NCBI RefSeq assembly: GCF_000220525.1
Contig: NZ_AFPK01000038.1
Location: 1-55,927 of the forward strand
DNA from: Ochrovirga pacifica
Lineage (GTDB): Bacteria; Bacteroidota; Bacteroidia; Flavobacteriales; Flavobacteriaceae
Length of the DNA stretch: 55,927 nucleotides
Direction of reading: 5' to 3'
The position numbers and the translations under genes are program-made. Below, in pieces: positions 7,601-16,196 of this stretch (position 1 is its first letter; each line of letters begins with the position of its first letter). Under the pieces are notes generated by a model that saw only the letters and a list, made by a program, of their open reading frames with translations, was not told the origin of the DNA and made no database searches.

Positions 7601-7990
7601 ATGAATTGGTATTTAAAAGTTTTAAAACAGTACGCTGATTTTAAAGGGCGTGCAAGAAGAAAAGAATATTGGATGTTTGTATTGTTCAATATTTTATTTG
7701 GTTGGGGAATACAACTCTTAGCTCTCATAACTGGACTTGAGTTTTTAGCATACGTTAGTGTGTTATATTCTATTGCATTATTAATCCCTGGTATTGCCGT
7801 TACCGTAAGAAGGCTCCATGATATCGGAAAACCTGGTTTTATGATTTTTATCTGTCTTATACCACTTGTAGGAGCTATTTGGTTATTGGTTCTTGTATGC
7901 AAAGAAGGTGAATATGGTTCTAATGAATATGGACCTGATCCTAAAAGTGAAGTAGACGAATTAGATGAAATAGGAGTCTCAGAGGCTTAA
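7601..7990 (+). CDS. DUF805 membrane protein
   Basis: A 129-residue inner-membrane protein of the DUF805 (YhaH/YhaI-like) family, of unknown function. The family signature is visible: an N-terminal W-Y-L-K-V-L-KxYADFKGRARRKEYW segment, then four hydrophobic segments (about 29-44, 46-66, 80-103) and the conserved VRRLHDIGKPG loop before the last helix. The acidic C-terminus (EVDELDEIG) is cytosolic. It is transcribed alone, divergently from the trp operon and convergently with the RDD gene, with a shared terminator after it. Confidence 0.88.
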   Translation: MNWYLKVLKQYADFKGRARRKEYWMFVLFNILFGWGIQLLALITGLEFLAYVSVLYSIALLIPGIAVTVRRLHDIGKPGFMIFICLIPLVGAIWLLVLVCKEGEYGSNEYGPDPKSEVDELDEIGVSEA

Positions 7991-7997
7991 TTACAAT

Positions 7998-8026
7998 AAA
8001 AAAAGAGGCTTAAGCCTCTTTTTTTT
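7998..8026. terminator. Bidirectional terminator, DUF805/RDD genes
   Basis: A perfectly palindromic GAGGCTTAAGCCTC (8005-8018) flanked by an A run on the left and a T run on the right works on either strand. It lies between two convergent genes and overlaps the stop codon of the RDD gene. Confidence 0.9.
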
Positions 8027-8777
8027 ATGTCATACTTTGTGTAAAATGATTATAATCTTTAAGTATGGTTTCAATAAATCTCTCTGTGTGATGCTCCTCA
8101 TTTAGCTGAACATCTATCACTCCACAAATTTTATTCTTCAATTTATTCAACAAAACCTGATCATTCTTTCTTTTCGCTTTTACAAAATTCTCCTTTATAA
8201 TTCGCACATCATTGTCTGATAGTTTAATTACAGACGGATACACGGGCTGGTAATTACTCTTTAAGTTTTCATCTAAAATAGTGTGGCTTATGTTTATTTT
8301 GTTTCTCAAACTCACTACCGCTGTTCCCGAAGCCATTCCTCCAATTCTTTGTGCCTTTTTTGTGCTTCCTATACTTATCAGCGCAACAAAACTTAACGAT
8401 GCATATATATCAACAATACGCATTACCCAACGGATAAAGTAATCTAAAAAACTAGACTGATAACCATCTAACTTTAATACCTTTATTTTCATTGCTTTTT
8501 TCCCAAGTGTCTGCCCACCTAAAACCGTCTCAAAAAAAAGCGTATAAAACGTAACTGGTAAACCGATAACTATAGAAACAGACCACTGAGACCATCTATC
8601 TAAACTATTGATATAACTTTCTAAGCCTAGTAATTTATAGACAAGCAGACTTATTAGCGTAATATATGCAGATTTTATCAATACATCAATCAGCCAAGCC
8701 AAAATCCGATGATTGAGTTCGGCAGCTTTAAAATCTAAGGTCACATTTTGCGTGGTTGTAATTTGTATTTCTGCCAT
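8025..8777 (-). CDS. RDD family membrane protein
   Basis: 250-residue integral membrane protein with an RDD domain in its first 150 residues. The eponymous Arg is R24 and the Asp D31 in NHRILAWLIDVLI; helices lie at about 26-48, 62-85 and 112-140, and GQTLGKKAMKIKVL forms the conserved loop. The last 100 residues are soluble and charged. It diverges, 23 bases apart, from the SpoIIM-like gene that heads the DUF4129/DUF4350/MoxR/DUF58 block, an association common in Bacteroidota. A role in transport or envelope physiology is possible, but the exact function is unknown. Confidence 0.88.
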   Translation of the reverse strand: MAEIQITTTQNVTLDFKAAELNHRILAWLIDVLIKSAYITLISLLVYKLLGLESYINSLDRWSQWSVSIVIGLPVTFYTLFFETVLGGQTLGKKAMKIKVLKLDGYQSSFLDYFIRWVMRIVDIYASLSFVALISIGSTKKAQRIGGMASGTAVVSLRNKINISHTILDENLKSNYQPVYPSVIKLSDNDVRIIKENFVKAKRKNDQVLLNKLKNKICGVIDVQLNEEHHTERFIETILKDYNHFTQSMT

Positions 8778-8800
8778 TTAATCGTGTTATTTGTTACTCT

Positions 8801-9775
8801 ATGAGAGAGATTGCATTCATCAAACAAAATAAAGAAAAATGGTTGCGTTTTGAAAATGCAATTCAACAAAAAACCAATTCCAATCCAGAGGAATTATCTC
8901 AACTGTATTTACACCTTGTAAACGATTTGGCTTATGCCCAAACCTACTACAAAAAAAGCAAGCTGGTTGTATATTTAAACCACCTGACTATTTTGGCTTT
9001 TCAGCGCATTTACAAAAACAAAAAGGAAGACAAAAGTAAAATTCTCCGTTTTTTTTTAGTCGATGTGCCTTTGCTTATGCACCAATACAAACGCTATTTT
9101 TTATACGCATTTGTTATGTTTGGAATTTCTGTTGCCATTGGTGTTATTTCTGCTATTTACGATGATACTTTTGTTCGCTTAATTCTTTCGGATGGTTATG
9201 TAAACAAAACCCTTGAAAATATTAAAAATGGAAATCCCACCGCAGTCTATGCAGGTGGCAGCAACTGGGGTAGCTTTATTGGAATTACCTTTAACAACCT
9301 AAAGGTAGGCTTGCTTGCATTTTCTTTAGGAATTACGGGCGGAATTGGAACAGGCTATGTGATGCTACAAAACGGAATTATGTTGGGTGCATTTCAATAT
9401 TTTTTTGCAGAACAAGGTGTTTTTCTTCAAAGTTTAAAAGGTATATGGATTCATGGAGCGATGGAAATTTTTGCTATTGTTATAGAAGGAGGCATTGGTT
9501 TTATGATTGGTGCTAGCATTCTATTTCCAAAAACACATACCCGTGTGGCTTCGTTAAAAAGAGGAATTAGAGACGGTATTAAACTTTTAATTGCCACCTT
9601 TCCCTTTACCATTGCCGCAGGTTTTTTAGAGGGATTTGTTTCTAGATACGGTAACGATATGCCCACGTTTTTAGCCTTCGGAATCATTCTATCTACCCTT
9701 GCCCTGATTGCTTATTATTTTTTAATTTACCCTAATAAAGTCGCTAAAATTGTCACTTTAGCTCCCAAATCATGA
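8801..9775 (+). CDS. SpoIIM-like membrane protein
   Basis: 324-residue polytopic protein of the stage II sporulation protein M family, found widely in non-sporulating bacteria. The N-terminal ~90 residues are cytosolic and helical. Five or six hydrophobic segments follow (about 98-120, 165-190, 195-215, 218-242, 262-282, 288-312). The central FNNLKVGLLAFSLGITGGIGT and HGAMEIFAIVIEGGIGF motifs are family hallmarks. Its stop overlaps the next ATG by four bases. Its job in the MoxR block is unknown. Confidence 0.88.
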   Translation: MREIAFIKQNKEKWLRFENAIQQKTNSNPEELSQLYLHLVNDLAYAQTYYKKSKLVVYLNHLTILAFQRIYKNKKEDKSKILRFFLVDVPLLMHQYKRYFLYAFVMFGISVAIGVISAIYDDTFVRLILSDGYVNKTLENIKNGNPTAVYAGGSNWGSFIGITFNNLKVGLLAFSLGITGGIGTGYVMLQNGIMLGAFQYFFAEQGVFLQSLKGIWIHGAMEIFAIVIEGGIGFMIGASILFPKTHTRVASLKRGIRDGIKLLIATFPFTIAAGFLEGFVSRYGNDMPTFLAFGIILSTLALIAYYFLIYPNKVAKIVTLAPKS

Positions 9776-10464
9776 AACAAATTTTAAGTAATTTCACTAT
9801 TTTTTTCTTTCTTGGGATACAAACTATTGTAGCTGCATCTAAAGATCAAATACCGAGAAAAATTCCCGATAATTATAAAGAAGCTTACCAAAGTAAGGAA
9901 TATATTTACGAAAATCATCCTCCTTCTTGGTCTCTAGACCTTAAAGAATGGTTCGCACAAAAAATACAGCACTTTTTTGATTTTTTAGGACTGCATCATC
10001 ATCAACTTTATTGGTTTAAAATATTAGTGTATACTTTTATTGCTATTATAGTTGTTTACGTAATTGTCCGAATCTTTTTTTATAAAGAAGGACGTTGGAT
10101 TTTTAAAAACAACACCAAAGACAACACCCTTGTTTACAACGATGATATAGAATCTATTGAAGGTCTTAATTTTGAGTCTTTAATAAATCAAGCAGAACAA
10201 GAAAAAAATTATCGTTTGGCGGTAAAATATCACTATCTAAAAGCCTTACAACTATTATCAAAAAAGGGAGCTTTGCAACTAAATGCTCAAAAAACCAATC
10301 TAGATTACCAACTGGAACTAGAAGAAAAACCTTACCACAAAAGCTTTGCATCCATTTCTTACTACTATACCTATGTTTGGTATGGAGAGTTTGTTATTGA
10401 TGTAAATTTGTACGATAAAATTTCTACTACCTATCATCAATTTTCTAACACCTTAAACACATGA
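9772..10464 (+). CDS. DUF4129-type membrane protein
   Basis: 230 residues: an N-terminal signal or anchor (about 5-22), a periplasmic stretch, one membrane helix (about 84-104, LVYTFIAIIVVYVIVRIFF) and a soluble C-terminal domain with the YRLAVKYHYLKALQLLSKKG pattern typical of the DUF4129 tail. The gene overlaps both neighbours by four bases, so it is translationally coupled in the MoxR operon. Similar modules accompany transglutaminase or MoxR systems elsewhere; the activity is unknown. Confidence 0.8.
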   Translation: MKQILSNFTIFFFLGIQTIVAASKDQIPRKIPDNYKEAYQSKEYIYENHPPSWSLDLKEWFAQKIQHFFDFLGLHHHQLYWFKILVYTFIAIIVVYVIVRIFFYKEGRWIFKNNTKDNTLVYNDDIESIEGLNFESLINQAEQEKNYRLAVKYHYLKALQLLSKKGALQLNAQKTNLDYQLELEEKPYHKSFASISYYYTYVWYGEFVIDVNLYDKISTTYHQFSNTLNT

Positions 10465-11714
10465 AAAGGAAAGAAATTATCATTGTAGGAAGTATCATCA
10501 TTGTATTTACCATGTTAATTGGATGGCTAGACAATGTAAGCCCTCAAAAAATTAACTGGAAAAAAACTTATGACGAGGAAGGAACAGCACCTTTTGATAT
10601 TAAAGTGTTTTACGAGCAACTACGTACGGTTTATAAAGAGTACAAGATAGTGCAGCTTAAAGAAACTTTTTACGAGTACCAGTCCAAAAAAAAGAAATCT
10701 GACACCCTACAAAAAAACAAATTGTACTTGACAATTGCTGACAAATATAAGCCCGACAGGACTTCTGAAAACGAATTGCTACAATGTATTGGAGAGGGAA
10801 ATAGTGCCTTTATCAGTGCAAATTATTTTACCAAAACACTACTAGACTCATTGGGTATTACTCATAATAAAACAGAAAAAAATCTATATCAAAAACTTCC
10901 CATACAACTGTCTACACAAGAGAATCAATCTAAGCTTACCTATGTGCCAAAATTAAAATATTATCAACCCTATTTTTTGGACAGCACCAATATTGAGGTA
11001 TTGGGAAAAGCGATCTTTACAACAAAAGACTCCATACTTAAAAACAGAGCTACCTTTATCAAGGTTCGCTACAAACATGGTTTTTTCTACTTGCATGCAC
11101 ATCCTGAAATTTTTAGCAACTACGAACTTCTTAAAAGTAACTCTACGGCCTACATCAATACGTTATTAACACATCTTACGGAAAAAAATTTGCAAAGTGA
11201 ACCAACACAGAAACTTTTATTGTTTGACAGCAATGTAAAAATCGCAAAAGAGGTTATTTCTAGTCCTTTGCGTTTTATCAAATCTCAGATAGAATTGCGT
11301 TGGGCATGGAATCTTTTACTCTTTGGATTGCTGCTGTTTATTCTAATCAATGCTAAAAGAAAGCAACGTGTAATCCCTATTCTACCAAAAGTAAGAAATA
11401 CTAGTTTAGATTTTGTAAGCACCGTAGCCTTGCTGTATGAAGAAGCCGATAATTTTCAGCCAATCATAGAGCAAAAGATTCACATTTTTTTCAGAAATAT
11501 CAGAACCCGATACCATTTAATTACCGACAAGACCAATACAAATTTAGCAGAACAACTGAGTTTAAAATCGGGATATGACCTTGTTAAAACCAGAGATTTG
11601 CTAAGACTCATCACTTTGTTAAAAGAACGAGAAACCTCGTCCATAACGCTGCTTCATAAGCTTAACCAAGAAATAGAAAACTTTTACAAAAATACCCAAG
11701 CATGGAAGAATTAG
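10461..11714 (+). CDS. DUF4350-like membrane protein
   Basis: 417 residues with an N-terminal membrane helix (about 5-22), a large extracytoplasmic domain that resembles the glutamine-amidotransferase-like fold seen in DUF4350 proteins (GEGNSAFISANYF, FYLHAHPEIFSNYELL), a second helix (about 282-298) and a cytosolic C-terminal tail rich in charged helices. Placed between DUF4129 and MoxR as usual in Bacteroidota. It overlaps the next gene by 13 bases. No catalytic residues are evident. Confidence 0.78.
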   Translation: MKRKEIIIVGSIIIVFTMLIGWLDNVSPQKINWKKTYDEEGTAPFDIKVFYEQLRTVYKEYKIVQLKETFYEYQSKKKKSDTLQKNKLYLTIADKYKPDRTSENELLQCIGEGNSAFISANYFTKTLLDSLGITHNKTEKNLYQKLPIQLSTQENQSKLTYVPKLKYYQPYFLDSTNIEVLGKAIFTTKDSILKNRATFIKVRYKHGFFYLHAHPEIFSNYELLKSNSTAYINTLLTHLTEKNLQSEPTQKLLLFDSNVKIAKEVISSPLRFIKSQIELRWAWNLLLFGLLLFILINAKRKQRVIPILPKVRNTSLDFVSTVALLYEEADNFQPIIEQKIHIFFRNIRTRYHLITDKTNTNLAEQLSLKSGYDLVKTRDLLRLITLLKERETSSITLLHKLNQEIENFYKNTQAWKN

Positions 11715-12676
11715 AATTTTCGAACCGAATAGATTTGTCCGAATTACATTCGGGGGTACAAAACCTAAAACAAGAATTATCCAAAGTTATAGTAGGACAA
11801 AAACATATGCTAAACTTATTGGTAACCGCCCTGTTATGCGAAGGACATGTGCTGATTGAAGGAGTACCTGGAGTTGCCAAAACAGTTACCGCTAAATTGC
11901 TAGCCAAAACCTTAAATATAAATTATCAACGCATACAATTTACCCCAGACTTAATGCCATCAGATGTACTGGGAACTTCTATTTTTGATTTAAAAACCTC
12001 TAAATTTGAGTTTAAGAAAGGCCCTATATTCTCAAACTTAGTATTGATTGATGAAATTAACCGTGCTCCCGCTAAAACACAAGCTGCTTTGTTTGAGGTA
12101 ATGGAAGAACAACAAATTACCATTGATGGAAAAAAATATCCGTTGGAGGCTCCTTATTTTGTTGTAGCCACACAAAACCCAGTAGAGCAAGAAGGAACGT
12201 ATCGCTTGCCCGAAGCTCAGTTAGATCGATTTTTGTTTAAAATTACTGTAGACTATCCTAATCTTGAAGAAGAAATAGACATTATTACAAGAGAACACCA
12301 AACAGTTGCTCCCCAACTAGATTTGATCACAAAAAGTATAGACAAATCGCAAATACTAGCCTATCAACAATTAGTGAAACAGGTAATTGTAGAACCTCAT
12401 CTTATTCAGTACATTGCAAATTTGGTAGTAAGTACGCGTAGCAATTCATTTTTGTATCTAGGAGCATCTCCAAGAGCAAGTTTGGCTTTGCTAAAGGCCT
12501 CTAAAGCTTTTGCTGCCATTAACGGAAGGGATTTTGTAACCCCAGAAGACATAAAACATATTGCAGTTCCGGTATTACAGCATCGTGTAATTGTTACTCC
12601 CGAAAGAGAAATGGAAGGTATTACAGCAGCACAGATTATTAAAGAAAGTATTCAAGCTACAGAAATTCCATCCTAG
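11702..12676 (+). CDS. MoxR-family AAA+ ATPase
   Basis: 324-residue cytosolic AAA+ ATPase of the MoxR family, thought to act as a chaperone with VWA/DUF58 partners. Walker A is GVPGVAKT (54-61), Walker B is LVLIDEINRAP with D118 and E119, sensor 1 lies in VVATQNPVEQEGTY, the arginine-finger region in LPEAQLDRF, and the C-terminal lid carries GASPRASLALLKASKA (sensor 2). Full length. Immediately upstream of the DUF58 gene (5-base gap), its usual partner. Confidence 0.93.
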   Translation: MEELEFSNRIDLSELHSGVQNLKQELSKVIVGQKHMLNLLVTALLCEGHVLIEGVPGVAKTVTAKLLAKTLNINYQRIQFTPDLMPSDVLGTSIFDLKTSKFEFKKGPIFSNLVLIDEINRAPAKTQAALFEVMEEQQITIDGKKYPLEAPYFVVATQNPVEQEGTYRLPEAQLDRFLFKITVDYPNLEEEIDIITREHQTVAPQLDLITKSIDKSQILAYQQLVKQVIVEPHLIQYIANLVVSTRSNSFLYLGASPRASLALLKASKAFAAINGRDFVTPEDIKHIAVPVLQHRVIVTPEREMEGITAAQIIKESIQATEIPS

Positions 12677-12681
12677 TATTT

Positions 12682-14043
12682 ATGACCTCATCAACACCTA
12701 TGCAAGGTATAAAAAAAGCCTACGGTAGCTTTTATCTAAACAATTTGTTTTTTTACTTTTTGTTTGGTTTTGTGGTGTGTTTTGTAATTAGCTTTTTTGT
12801 AAAACCCTTGTTTTTGTTCTGCGTATTGCTACTTGCTGTTTTTGGCGGTATTGTTTTGATTGATTTTTTAGTATTGTTTACAGTTAAAAATGGTATTACA
12901 GCTAAGCGAATTTTACCCGAAAAATTTTCTAATGGAGATCTTAACAAAGTACAATTAGAGATTAGCAACCATTATAATTTAGAACTTGCATTATTTATTA
13001 TTGATGAACTTCCATTTCAGTTTCAAATTCGCGATTTTCAACTATTCAAAAAAATTAAAGGACACAGCACCCAAACTTATAGCTACGAAGTAAAACCAAC
13101 TGAGCGAGGAGAGTACAATTTTGGAAGCACACAGATTTTTATATCATCAGTATTAGGTTTTGTTAGCAAAAAATACAGCTTAAATCCTGCAGCGGTAGTT
13201 AAAAACTACCCCTCTTACTTACGATTAAAACAGTTTGACTTAAAAACGATTCAAAGCTTATCTGCAGCCTATGGAGTAAAAAAAATAAGACGTATAGGAA
13301 ACTCTTACGAGTTTGAACAAATAAAAGAATACATACAAGGAGACAATATAAGAGACATTAACTGGAAAGCTACTGCCAAAAAAAACCAACTAATGGTCAA
13401 TCAATTTGTTGATGAAAAAGCACAACATGTGTACCTTTTGCTAGACAGAGGTAGAACCATGAAAATGCCATTTGATGGATTGAGCCTTTTAGACCATTCC
13501 ATCAATTCTGGTTTAATTGTAAGCAATGTCGTCATCCAAAAACAAGACAAAGTAGGTTTGTTTTCTTTTTCTAAAAAGATGATGAATTATGTAGCTTGTG
13601 AAAGAAGAAACCATCAAATGGGGTTAATCTTAGAATCTTTATACAATGTAGAAACTAATTACCAAGAATCAGATTTTGGAATGCTGTACAGTACTATCAA
13701 ACAACGCATAAAACAACGTAGTTTACTACTTCTATTTACCAATTTTGATAGTATGGATGCATTGCATCGCCAATTGGATTACTTAAGAGCCATAAACAAA
13801 AACCATTTATTACTGGTAATTTTCTTTAAAAACAAAGAAATCTTAGATTTGACAAAAGAAAAAACACGTACCGAGTCTGAAATTGTTAAAAAAATTGTTG
13901 CTGAAAAATTTATTTACGACAAAGAACAAATGGTATTAGAGTTAAGAAAATACGGAGTCAACTCCATCCTAACCACTCCAGAGAACTTAACCATTGATAC
14001 TATTAACAAGTATATAGAAATCAAATCGAAAGGTTTAATTTAA
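12682..14043 (+). CDS. DUF58 protein (VWA-like MoxR partner)
   Basis: 453 residues. Two N-terminal membrane helices (about 22-44 and 46-68) are followed by a beta-rich region, then the DUF58 core EFEQIKEYIQGDNIRDINW at about 214 and a von Willebrand A-like segment starting VYLLLDRGRTMKMPFDG, where the metal-site motif DxSxS is replaced by DRGRT. Typical MoxR client. The gene ends 11 bases before the M3 peptidase gene, so the two may be cotranscribed. An alternative ATG lies six codons in. Confidence 0.9.
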   Translation: MTSSTPMQGIKKAYGSFYLNNLFFYFLFGFVVCFVISFFVKPLFLFCVLLLAVFGGIVLIDFLVLFTVKNGITAKRILPEKFSNGDLNKVQLEISNHYNLELALFIIDELPFQFQIRDFQLFKKIKGHSTQTYSYEVKPTERGEYNFGSTQIFISSVLGFVSKKYSLNPAAVVKNYPSYLRLKQFDLKTIQSLSAAYGVKKIRRIGNSYEFEQIKEYIQGDNIRDINWKATAKKNQLMVNQFVDEKAQHVYLLLDRGRTMKMPFDGLSLLDHSINSGLIVSNVVIQKQDKVGLFSFSKKMMNYVACERRNHQMGLILESLYNVETNYQESDFGMLYSTIKQRIKQRSLLLLFTNFDSMDALHRQLDYLRAINKNHLLLVIFFKNKEILDLTKEKTRTESEIVKKIVAEKFIYDKEQMVLELRKYGVNSILTTPENLTIDTINKYIEIKSKGLI

Positions 14044-14054
14044 TAAGTACAATC

Positions 14055-16109
14055 ATGACAAACAATCCTTTATTACAAGACTTTTATACCGCTCCTTTTG
14101 AGCAAATTAAAAACGAGCACTATATTCCGGCTTTTGAATTTGCATTGCAAGAAGCCCGAGAAGAAATAGACCTAATTACCCACAATACGGCAATTCCTAA
14201 TTTCGAAAACACCATAGTAGCATTAGAATATGCAGGACACCGATTGAGCAGAATTTCTTCTATATTTTTTAACCTAAACTCGGCAGAAACCAATGACGAG
14301 ATGCAAAAAATAGCTCAAGAAATTTCTCCAAAACTAACAGAATTTTCTAACGACATTAGCCTAAATACCACGCTGTTTAAACGCGTTAAAAAAGTGTACG
14401 ACAAAAAAGATCAACTAGATCTAAACGCAGAATCGGCCATGTTGTTAGAAAAAAAATACAAAGGATTTGCTCGTAACGGAGCCAATCTAAACGATGATGA
14501 CAAAGCAACTTTAAGAAAAATAGACAACGAACTATCTAAACTATCTTTGACCTTTGGGGAAAATGTATTGGCAGAAACCAACAACTACCAATTGCATATC
14601 ACAAACAAAGAAGAACTTTCTGGCTTACCAGAAGGAGCTATAGAAGATGCCGCACAAACAGCTAAAGAAAGCAACAAAGAAGGATGGATTTTTACCCTAG
14701 CTTACCCTAGTTACATTCCGTTTATAACCTATGCAGACAACCGTGAGTTAAGAAAACAATTAGCTATTGCTTTTGGTAAAAAAGGATTTCAGGACAATGC
14801 CTATAACAACGAAAAAATTGTATTGCGTATTGTTGAGTTACGTCATCAAAGAGCTATTTTGTTAGGATATAGAAACCATGCTGATTTTGTTTTAGAAGAC
14901 AGAATGGCTACTTCGCCAGAAAAAGTAACTGAATTTTTAGAAGATTTTTTACAAAAAGCCAAGCCCAAAGCCCTAGAACAATTTGAGCAATTAAAAGCCT
15001 TTGCTAAAAAAGACGGCGTAGAACAGTTACAAAAATGGGACGGTGCTTACTACAGCGAAAAACTAAAACAAGAGTTGTTTGATTTTGATGAAGAACTCCT
15101 AAAACCTTATTTTCAGTTAGAAAATGTTATCAATGGTTCTTTTGAAATTGCCAACCGCCTGTATGGACTAAACTTTAAAGAAGTTAGCCATATAGAAAAA
15201 TACCATTCAGATGTTAAAACATACGAAGTATACGATGATAAAGGAGAGTTTATAGCTATTTATTATGCAGATTTTCATCCAAGACCAGGTAAAAGAAACG
15301 GTGCATGGAAAACAGCATATAAAAATCAATGGATTGCCAATAGCGAAAACTCAAGACCTCACATTTCTATTGTTTGCAACTTTACCAAACCCACCGCTAC
15401 CAAACCTAGTTTACTAACATTTAACGAAGTAACAACCTTGTTCCATGAGTTTGGTCATGCGCTACACGGAATGTTAGCCAACACTACTTATCCTAGTTTG
15501 TCTGGAACGTCGGTTTCATGGGATTTTGTAGAACTCCCTAGTCAGGTAATGGAAAACTGGTGTTACGAAAAAGAAGCCTTAGAATTGTTTGCCAAACATT
15601 ACCAAACACAAGAAGTTATTCCGATTGACTTAATAGATAAAATTAAAAAAGCAGCCAACTTTTTAGAGGGATTGCAAACTTTAAGACAACTTAGTTTTGG
15701 AATTTTAGACATGGCATGGCACGGACAAACCCTTTCTAATTATAGCACCAGCAATGCAAGTAGCAATTCAAACAATACAATAAGCGTAAAAACCTTTGAA
15801 AAAGAAGCCTTTAAAGGCACACAATTGTACCCTGATGTTGCAGAAAATTGCATGAGCACCTCATTTTCTCATATTTTTCAAGGAGGCTATTCTGCTGGAT
15901 ATTATTCTTATAAGTGGGCAGAAGTTTTAGATGCTGATGCGTTTGAATATTTTAAAGAAACAGGAATTTTTAATAAAGAAACTGCAACTAAATTCAAAGA
16001 CTTTGTACTAAGCCAAGGAGGAACTCAAAACCCAATGGATTTGTACAAGCAATTTAGAGGTCACGAACCCAAACCCGATGCTTTGTTAAAAAGAGCTGGG
16101 TTGTTGTAA
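14055..16109 (+). CDS. M3 family oligopeptidase (Dcp/oligopeptidase A type)
   Basis: 684-residue zinc metallopeptidase of family M3 (thimet oligopeptidase-like). The zinc site is H464-E-F-G-H468 with the third ligand E493 in VELPSQ, the same 29-residue spacing as in thimet oligopeptidase. The GGYSAGYYSYKWAEVLDADAF segment forms the substrate-binding loop. No signal peptide, so probably cytosolic and degrading short peptides. Dipeptidyl carboxypeptidase (dcp) and oligopeptidase A (prlC) cannot be separated by eye. A strong terminator follows 16 bases after the stop. Confidence 0.93.
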   Translation: MTNNPLLQDFYTAPFEQIKNEHYIPAFEFALQEAREEIDLITHNTAIPNFENTIVALEYAGHRLSRISSIFFNLNSAETNDEMQKIAQEISPKLTEFSNDISLNTTLFKRVKKVYDKKDQLDLNAESAMLLEKKYKGFARNGANLNDDDKATLRKIDNELSKLSLTFGENVLAETNNYQLHITNKEELSGLPEGAIEDAAQTAKESNKEGWIFTLAYPSYIPFITYADNRELRKQLAIAFGKKGFQDNAYNNEKIVLRIVELRHQRAILLGYRNHADFVLEDRMATSPEKVTEFLEDFLQKAKPKALEQFEQLKAFAKKDGVEQLQKWDGAYYSEKLKQELFDFDEELLKPYFQLENVINGSFEIANRLYGLNFKEVSHIEKYHSDVKTYEVYDDKGEFIAIYYADFHPRPGKRNGAWKTAYKNQWIANSENSRPHISIVCNFTKPTATKPSLLTFNEVTTLFHEFGHALHGMLANTTYPSLSGTSVSWDFVELPSQVMENWCYEKEALELFAKHYQTQEVIPIDLIDKIKKAANFLEGLQTLRQLSFGILDMAWHGQTLSNYSTSNASSNSNNTISVKTFEKEAFKGTQLYPDVAENCMSTSFSHIFQGGYSAGYYSYKWAEVLDADAFEYFKETGIFNKETATKFKDFVLSQGGTQNPMDLYKQFRGHEPKPDALLKRAGLL

Positions 16110-16125
16110 AACATATTTAATCTAT

Positions 16126-16167
16126 AAAAAAAGAGCTGTTTGTTTTAATTAACAAACAGCTCTTTTT
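16126..16167 (+). terminator. Terminator after M3 peptidase gene
   Basis: 17-bp perfect stem, 16128-16144 with 16151-16167, loop TTAATT, ending in CTCTTTTT. The 3' half (ACAGCTCTTTTTG, 16156-16168) recurs at 17622-17634 without its 5' partner. Confidence 0.92.
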
Positions 16168-16176
16168 GCATATCTT
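16156..16176 (+). repeat. Direct repeat, left copy, flanking orphan gene
   Basis: ACAGCTCTTTTTG (16156-16168) followed, after CA, by TATCTT (16171-16176). The same 13 bases followed directly by TATCTT occur at 17622-17640 on the other side of the 472-codon gene. Here the repeat is part of a complete terminator hairpin. Confidence 0.7.
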
Positions 16177-16196
16177 TAGAATGCTAACTTTAGAAA

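Noticed and set aside
7564..7902. 112-codon minus-strand frame opposite the DUF805 gene
   Set aside because: Shadow of a clear DUF805 gene; no recognisable protein features.
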